A stretch of 35,835 bases of DNA from an uncultured Selenomonadales bacterium. Lineage in GTDB: Bacteria; Bacillota; Negativicutes; Selenomonadales; Selenomonadaceae. Every line of letters begins with the position of its first letter. The stretch's first letter is position 1. Under the pieces are notes generated by a model. It worked only from the letters and a program-made list of their open reading frames with translations, did not search any database and was not told where the DNA came from. Made by a program: the position numbers and the translations under genes. Shown in pieces: positions 32,017-35,835 of this stretch. Location: assembly GCA_946183785.1 (NCBI GenBank), contig CAMHCS010000028.1:1-35835 (forward strand), given 5' to 3'.

Positions 32017-32044
32017 ATTATACTACAATTCACTATATCGTCAA
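32017..32044 (-). promoter_or_regulatory. Promoter of element C
   Basis: TTGACG (32044-32039) and a perfect TATAAT (32022-32017) with a 16-base spacer, the same geometry as the locus B antitoxin promoter. Confidence 0.85.
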
Positions 32045-32051
32045 GAAAAAA

Positions 32052-32071
32052 GCGACGCATGGAAGCGCCGC
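32052..32071 (-). terminator. Terminator of the chemoreceptor gene
   Basis: GCGGCGC pairs with GCGTCGC (one mismatch), followed on the minus strand by TTTTTTC, which runs straight into the element C promoter. Confidence 0.65.
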
Positions 32072-32092
32072 CTTTTTATACGCTGCAAACGT

Positions 32093-34063
32093 TTATATCC
32101 TGAATTGTCCCGTTGCCGATTGCAGTTCCTCCGCGAGATCTGCCAACGAGTACGAGGCAGACGCGATTTCCTGGCTCGACGTCGATTGTTTCTGAGCCGC
32201 TGTCGAGATAGTTTTTGTTTCTTCGCTTGTCGTACGGCTCACCGAGTCGATGGTGTCCATTGCGCCTACGATTCCCTGCATTCCTTTTGAAACCGTCTGC
32301 ACAGCGCCGTTGATTTCCTCCATTTCGGACTTGATTGACGCGACGCGCGATGTAATGTCCTGGAACTGCTCACCGACTTCACGGATAGCCTGCGTTCCGA
32401 GCGCGACTTCGTTCGTGCCCGCCTCCATCGCGACGACGGCTTCTTCCGTGTCGCCCTGAATGACCGTAATGCGGTTCTTGATTTCCTCCGCCGACAGCTG
32501 TGATTGCTCGGCGAGCTTTCGGACCTCTTCCGCGACGACGGAGAAACCGCGGCCCGCTTCGCCCGCACGTGCCGCCTCGATAGCCGCGTTCAGCGCCAGG
32601 AGGTTCGTCTGATCGGCGATGGCCGAAATACTCTCGACAATCTGGCCGATCTGTTTTGAATTTTCGCCGAGCTTTTTGACGACCTGTGCCGAATTTGCCA
32701 CACTCTGCTCAATGCCGGTCATTTTTTCCATGGCGTTTTCCATGAGCTGCGCGCCGTGATTCGCCACGTCCGCCATTTGTTCCGTATTTTCCGTTACAGT
32801 CGTCGCTTTCTCCGTCATAGCGCTGATATCCATAAACGCTGCGTCGATATTCTGCTTAGCCTGATCAACGCTGGTCAACTGTTGTTCCATACCGTCCGCG
32901 ACTGTAGCAACTGTCTGCGAGACGTGCGTCGCCGCTTCCGCAGCCTGCTGGGAACTGGTGGTCAGCTCTTTCGAGCTTGCCGCTACCCGTTCCGAGCATT
33001 TCGTCATCCTTGTAATCAGCTTGGAAATATGATCCTTCATTCGGTTGAATTCCATCGCCATTTCACCGAATTCGTCAGAGGTATCGACAGCCAAAGCGTC
33101 GACAGCGAGGTTTCCGTTCGCAATTTCATGCAGACCGAGATTGAGGTTGACAAGGCGACGGACAACGCTGTTTGCAAAGAACAAAAGCGCCCCAACAAGC
33201 AGTGCCACGCCGACAACCGTGAGCCCAATGTAAACCAGCCGCAATTTTGCGGCGCTTTCCAAAGAACCAAGGGCAGGAAGCTCTATAGCGGTAATCCAAC
33301 CGGTAAGGTTCATCGTGTTGTAGACGACGAACCGTTCCTTGCCGTCGACGACCTCTGCAAAGAAGCCGGACTTTTTTTGCGTCATTTCAGCAAGATGATT
33401 CTTGAGGAGCGGGTTCTCGGAGATTTTTTTGAGGGATTGGGACTCGTCGGCGGAAATAACGATGATATCCGTCGCAGGATTCAAAAGATACCCGACGCCT
33501 TCGCCGTTAAATTTGATCATGCCGACATGTTCCTGCAAAGCGTCCATTTTGATATCGAGGCACAGAGCGCCGCCGGGACCGTTTTGCCGGGAATAGGGCA
33601 TCGTCGCGGAAATAACAAGTTTCTTTGTCATGGCGTCAATGTAAGGATCAGTATAGAGAAATTTCCCTGCCTTCTTGACGTCTATATACCAAGGTCTTTC
33701 ACGCCATTCGCGCTTGCCGTTCAAATCGCCGGCGACGATCGCCCATGCGTATCCGTCTTCCATAACATGATAAGCGTCCTGAAATTCCTGGTCGGCAAAA
33801 ATGCCGGTGAGCAATTCAGGGCGGCGCGCCGTCGCGGTATCAGGAATTTTTGACAGCATAGCCGCCAAAGACTTTGCATACTGCGCCTTTGCGGAAAGCC
33901 AAGCTTCGGCCTCATCGGATTTGGAAACGATATTTGCCATCAGTTCCTTACGGGTTGCTTCATCCACAGAATCAGCGGCGGTTTTATAGCCTATTGCGGA
34001 AACAATAATCATCACGATGCCGATAATTCCAGCCAACAGGAAAAATTTTTGTTTGATTCTCAT
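32093..34063 (-). CDS. Methyl-accepting chemotaxis receptor with a dCache sensor (656 aa)
   Basis: Residues 7-27 form the first membrane helix, followed by a periplasmic double-Cache-like domain ([40 protein letters not shown] and [15 protein letters not shown]). A second helix lies near 275-297, with a HAMP domain after it. The signalling hairpin tip is [20 protein letters not shown], with [20 protein letters not shown]. It senses small ligands such as amino or organic acids outside the membrane and controls CheA. No CheR-binding pentapeptide is visible at the C-terminus (ATGQFRI). It has its own promoter and terminator. It implies a motile or twitching cell. Confidence 0.95.
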   Translation of the reverse strand: MRIKQKFFLLAGIIGIVMIIVSAIGYKTAADSVDEATRKELMANIVSKSDEAEAWLSAKAQYAKSLAAMLSKIPDTATARRPELLTGIFADQEFQDAYHVMEDGYAWAIVAGDLNGKREWRERPWYIDVKKAGKFLYTDPYIDAMTKKLVISATMPYSRQNGPGGALCLDIKMDALQEHVGMIKFNGEGVGYLLNPATDIIVISADESQSLKKISENPLLKNHLAEMTQKKSGFFAEVVDGKERFVVYNTMNLTGWITAIELPALGSLESAAKLRLVYIGLTVVGVALLVGALLFFANSVVRRLVNLNLGLHEIANGNLAVDALAVDTSDEFGEMAMEFNRMKDHISKLITRMTKCSERVAASSKELTTSSQQAAEAATHVSQTVATVADGMEQQLTSVDQAKQNIDAAFMDISAMTEKATTVTENTEQMADVANHGAQLMENAMEKMTGIEQSVANSAQVVKKLGENSKQIGQIVESISAIADQTNLLALNAAIEAARAGEAGRGFSVVAEEVRKLAEQSQLSAEEIKNRITVIQGDTEEAVVAMEAGTNEVALGTQAIREVGEQFQDITSRVASIKSEMEEINGAVQTVSKGMQGIVGAMDTIDSVSRTTSEETKTISTAAQKQSTSSQEIASASYSLADLAEELQSATGQFRI

Positions 34064-34101
34064 ACCTTATCACTCCAATCCAAAATCCCCGTTGCATTAT
34101 A

Positions 34102-34130
34102 AGAATAGCGCGAATGATTGCATCAGTCAA
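34102..34130 (-). promoter_or_regulatory. Promoter of the chemoreceptor gene
   Basis: TTGACT (34130-34125) and TATTCT (34107-34102) with a 17-base spacer. A TATAAT partly overlaps three bases downstream. Confidence 0.55.
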
Positions 34131-34245
34131 TATAATTCAGAGCCCTCTTCTGACATCTTTTGGCGCTGAAATCCGCATAGTATTATTCTATTTTTGCACG
34201 GCGCGGGTAGCTTGTCTGTGAATTTTGGCGGATAGACGGTATTCC

Positions 34246-34275
34246 TTGACAATCCGCGGTTCATCGTGTGAAAAT
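34246..34275 (+). promoter_or_regulatory. Possible promoter of the secreted-protein/partner pair
   Basis: A perfect TTGACA (34246-34251) is followed after 18 bases by GAAAAT, a weak -10. It lies about 35 bases before the start codon. Confidence 0.4.
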
Positions 34276-34309
34276 AGGCAAAGCAGAACATCATAAAGGA
34301 GGACTCCTC

Positions 34310-35029
34310 ATGTCAAACGTCGCAAGAGTAAATGAAGTTCCACGCAAGGCCAGCCGACTGAAAAAATGTCTGCGCACGGCAACAGCCTGGCTCCTGCTCA
34401 CGGTTTCACTGCTCCTTTGGGGCGCAGGCGCTCCTGCGTTAGCGAAAGCAGCATCCACGGCGGCAGCGCAGAAAGAGAGCTCCGTCTCTGTCGAATCAGC
34501 GCCTTCCCATGACTGGAAATGGCTGGGGAAAGCTCCTCTGACGGCGGAGCAGGTACAGGAGATTTTGGCGGCGCCAAAGGGAGAGCGCCCCGATCCGGCA
34601 ACCTATCTTGACAAGAAGTATATGCAGCGCCATTTGAAGCAGTTCCGTCAAGGCGTGTCCTTCGTAATGGGGCTGGACAATTACGTCATGTATGTATTGA
34701 CGCGCAAATCCATCGGCCGAGAAGACGGCTCCTGCTTTGTCATGCCCAAGATCGTCTGCGACGACATCGCAAAAAAGGCCAGGGGAGACATATCCGTCTA
34801 TGAACAGGCGCTGGGATTTGAACCGGGCTATTTCCAGGGGCACGGCGGTCTGGTACGAATCGACGTCACCGAAGTGGCAGATCTTCACGTCAGGATTCCC
34901 TCCGGCAATGAAGCCGGAGCAAACGCCTACTGGCTGCCCGGCGGCTATACGTCAGGCGGCGTTCCCGAAGCCGTCTCCGACCTCATACCGAAGGCCCGCA
35001 TTCATGTAACGCGGCTGCAAGGGGAATAA
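34310..35029 (+). CDS. Sec-secreted protein, candidate effector toxin (239 aa)
   Basis: ATG 34310 follows AAAGGAGG; an upstream ATG frame from 34268 is less likely. Residues 22-48 form a signal peptide (RTATAWLLLTVSLLLWGAGA), with cleavage probably after APALA. A short linker follows, then TAEQVQEILAAPKGERPDPA, a helical middle, and a conserved-looking C-terminal domain with GYFQGHGGLVRIDVTEVADL, RIPSGNEAGANAYWLPGGYT and SGGVPEAVSDLIPKARIHV. That C-terminal pattern recalls the end of polymorphic toxin domains that I cannot name with certainty. One base later begins a small cytosolic gene, the arrangement expected for a toxin and its immunity protein. An alternative is a secreted hydrolase or adhesin fragment with an unrelated neighbour. 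Confidence 0.65.
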   Translation: MSNVARVNEVPRKASRLKKCLRTATAWLLLTVSLLLWGAGAPALAKAASTAAAQKESSVSVESAPSHDWKWLGKAPLTAEQVQEILAAPKGERPDPATYLDKKYMQRHLKQFRQGVSFVMGLDNYVMYVLTRKSIGREDGSCFVMPKIVCDDIAKKARGDISVYEQALGFEPGYFQGHGGLVRIDVTEVADLHVRIPSGNEAGANAYWLPGGYTSGGVPEAVSDLIPKARIHVTRLQGE

Positions 35030-35030
35030 A

Positions 35031-35525
35031 ATGGCAGCAGAAAAAACCGGAAGCTTTCAGGAAGCAATGGCAAAGGGCGAAGTTGTTCCCTTCCTGCGAG
35101 GAGACGGAGCTTATCGTAAAATCCCGCAGTCCGACTTCGCGGGAGAAGACGCCCCAACGGATACTTGGCAAGTGCTCCGCGATATTCACACTGCCGCGAA
35201 CGAGACATCCCATGCGGAAAAAGCCTTGTCTGACGGCCTCTCCGCTCTGCTGGAGGGCACGGCCGGGGACGTTTATCTGGCTGTACTGTATCTGACACGT
35301 CTATCGTTGGCAGAACAAGGAGGAAGACTTCCCCTGAAGACGCCGTTACATGAGCTTTTACTGACAGCGCGGGAAAATATGATAAAGCATCGAAACGCAT
35401 TTTCCGGAGAACTGGTCTTTCCCAACGGATTCATAAAAAAAGCGGCGCTGGAGGATATGCAAGGATGGAACGAGACAGTATTTCTGCCCTGCTATGGCGT
35501 GGATCTATTTCCAGATGAGAATTGA
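35031..35525 (+). CDS. Small cytosolic partner, candidate immunity protein (164 aa)
   Basis: Starts one base after the upstream stop, with AAGGGGA as ribosome binding site. No signal peptide or membrane segment. The sequence is soluble and mostly helical (TDTWQVLRDIHTAANETSHA, GDVYLAVLYLTRLSLAEQGG, LHELLLTARENMIKHRNAF), ending in an acidic tail. The helical, acidic make-up and tight coupling to a secreted protein fit an immunity protein that protects the producer and its kin. No family is recognised, and the role is inferred only from position and shape. A strong terminator follows. Confidence 0.65.
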   Translation: MAAEKTGSFQEAMAKGEVVPFLRGDGAYRKIPQSDFAGEDAPTDTWQVLRDIHTAANETSHAEKALSDGLSALLEGTAGDVYLAVLYLTRLSLAEQGGRLPLKTPLHELLLTARENMIKHRNAFSGELVFPNGFIKKAALEDMQGWNETVFLPCYGVDLFPDEN

Positions 35526-35581
35526 CCTCCCTCTGTATCGATGTTCCATGCAAGATAACAACATCACACACGCAACGAAAA

Positions 35582-35601
35582 GCCCCCGCAAACGCGGGGG
35601 C
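35582..35601. terminator. Bidirectional terminator after the secreted-protein/partner pair
   Basis: GCCCCCGC-AAAC-GCGGGGGC is followed by CTTTCTT on the plus strand and TTTTCG on the minus strand. Confidence 0.9.
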
Positions 35602-35620
35602 CTTTCTTATCCCAATATGT

Positions 35621-35707
35621 GGCTCGCTTCGCTCGCAAGGAAGCTGAATGTTCGCTACGCTCACATTCGGCTATAACCTCGACTAGACATCTCTTCGCCC
35701 TTCGGGC
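35621..35707. repeat. Cluster of short inverted repeats in intergenic DNA
   Basis: Three palindromic units in under 100 bases: GGCTCGCTTCGCTCGC near 35621, GAATGT (35646-35651) with ACATTC (35663-35668), and GCCC-TTC-GGGC (35697-35707). The style resembles REP-like intergenic elements. It may help end the transporter transcript. Confidence 0.45.
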
Positions 35708-35731
35708 TCGATCTGTCAAGTCTCGGTAATA

Positions 35732-35835
35732 TCACGGGAAGAACGGCCAAACGATAGGAATAACGATCAGGGAAACGATAAAGGAAACGAGGACCAGCGG
35801 AACACCGGCCTTGACATAGTCAAAGAACTTGTATC
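35732..35835 (-). CDS. C-terminal end of a membrane transporter, DASS/SLC13-like (partial)
   Basis: The last 33 codons of a minus-strand gene enter from the right edge and stop at TGA 35732. The sequence YKFFDYVKAGVPLVLVSFIV, followed by a hydrophobic run ending IPIVWPFFP, matches the final helix of divalent-anion:Na+ symporters and related citrate/sulfate carriers. The rest lies outside the window. Confidence 0.6.
   Translation of the reverse strand, partial: YKFFDYVKAGVPLVLVSFIVSLIVIPIVWPFFP

Overview
The window looks like chromosome from a Gram-negative-walled Firmicute (Negativicutes, Selenomonas-like; inference). It combines an AIDA-type repeat adhesin, an OmpH/Skp-like protein and pilus genes, which suit a cell with an outer membrane, with Firmicutes hallmarks: an RNA polymerase delta subunit next to pyrG, a YwiB-family protein beside argS, and holin-like type I toxins. 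Most starts have GGAGG-type ribosome binding sites.

Layout. (1) 1-2871, minus: the N-terminal 957 codons of a giant repeat adhesin that runs off the left edge. (2) 2940-8925: an accessory, mobile-looking region. It holds a structured intergenic element, several very small genes, two paralogous serine recombinases (one paired with a membrane-anchored OmpH-like gene), and an excisionase-like gene coupled to a tyrosine integrase, all on the minus strand, with related GC-rich terminator hairpins and a recurring CTTGGCTAG motif. (3) 9045-18285, plus: one long operon of comM, aroE, a coiled-coil gene and a compact type IV pilus/pseudopilus set (two ATPases, platform protein, major pilin, prepilin peptidase, four minor-pilin-like genes), mostly with overlapping ends. 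(4) 18420-21424: tRNA-Thr(CGT), two linked hypothetical genes, a small cytosolic gene and a stand-alone GltD-like flavoprotein. (5) 21499-21789: a type I toxin-antitoxin-like locus. (6) 22177-26340, minus: a housekeeping operon read as ywiB-like, argS, rpoE (delta), pyrG. (7) 26479-34063: an MFS exporter, hypothetical genes, a TauE-type permease, a second type I toxin-antitoxin-like locus, a MatC-like carrier headed by a third related promoter/small-RNA element, and a Cache-type chemoreceptor. (8) 34310-35525, plus: a Sec-secreted protein followed one base later by a small cytosolic partner, an effector-immunity-like pair. (9) Right edge, minus: the last 33 codons of a membrane transporter.

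Most worth following up: the three related antitoxin-type promoter/RNA elements (two with 22-25-codon toxin genes whose ribosome binding sites sit in hairpins, one without a toxin, upstream of a transporter); the secreted effector/immunity candidate; and the recombinase-rich region beside the adhesin. All family assignments come from reading motifs; no database search was possible.
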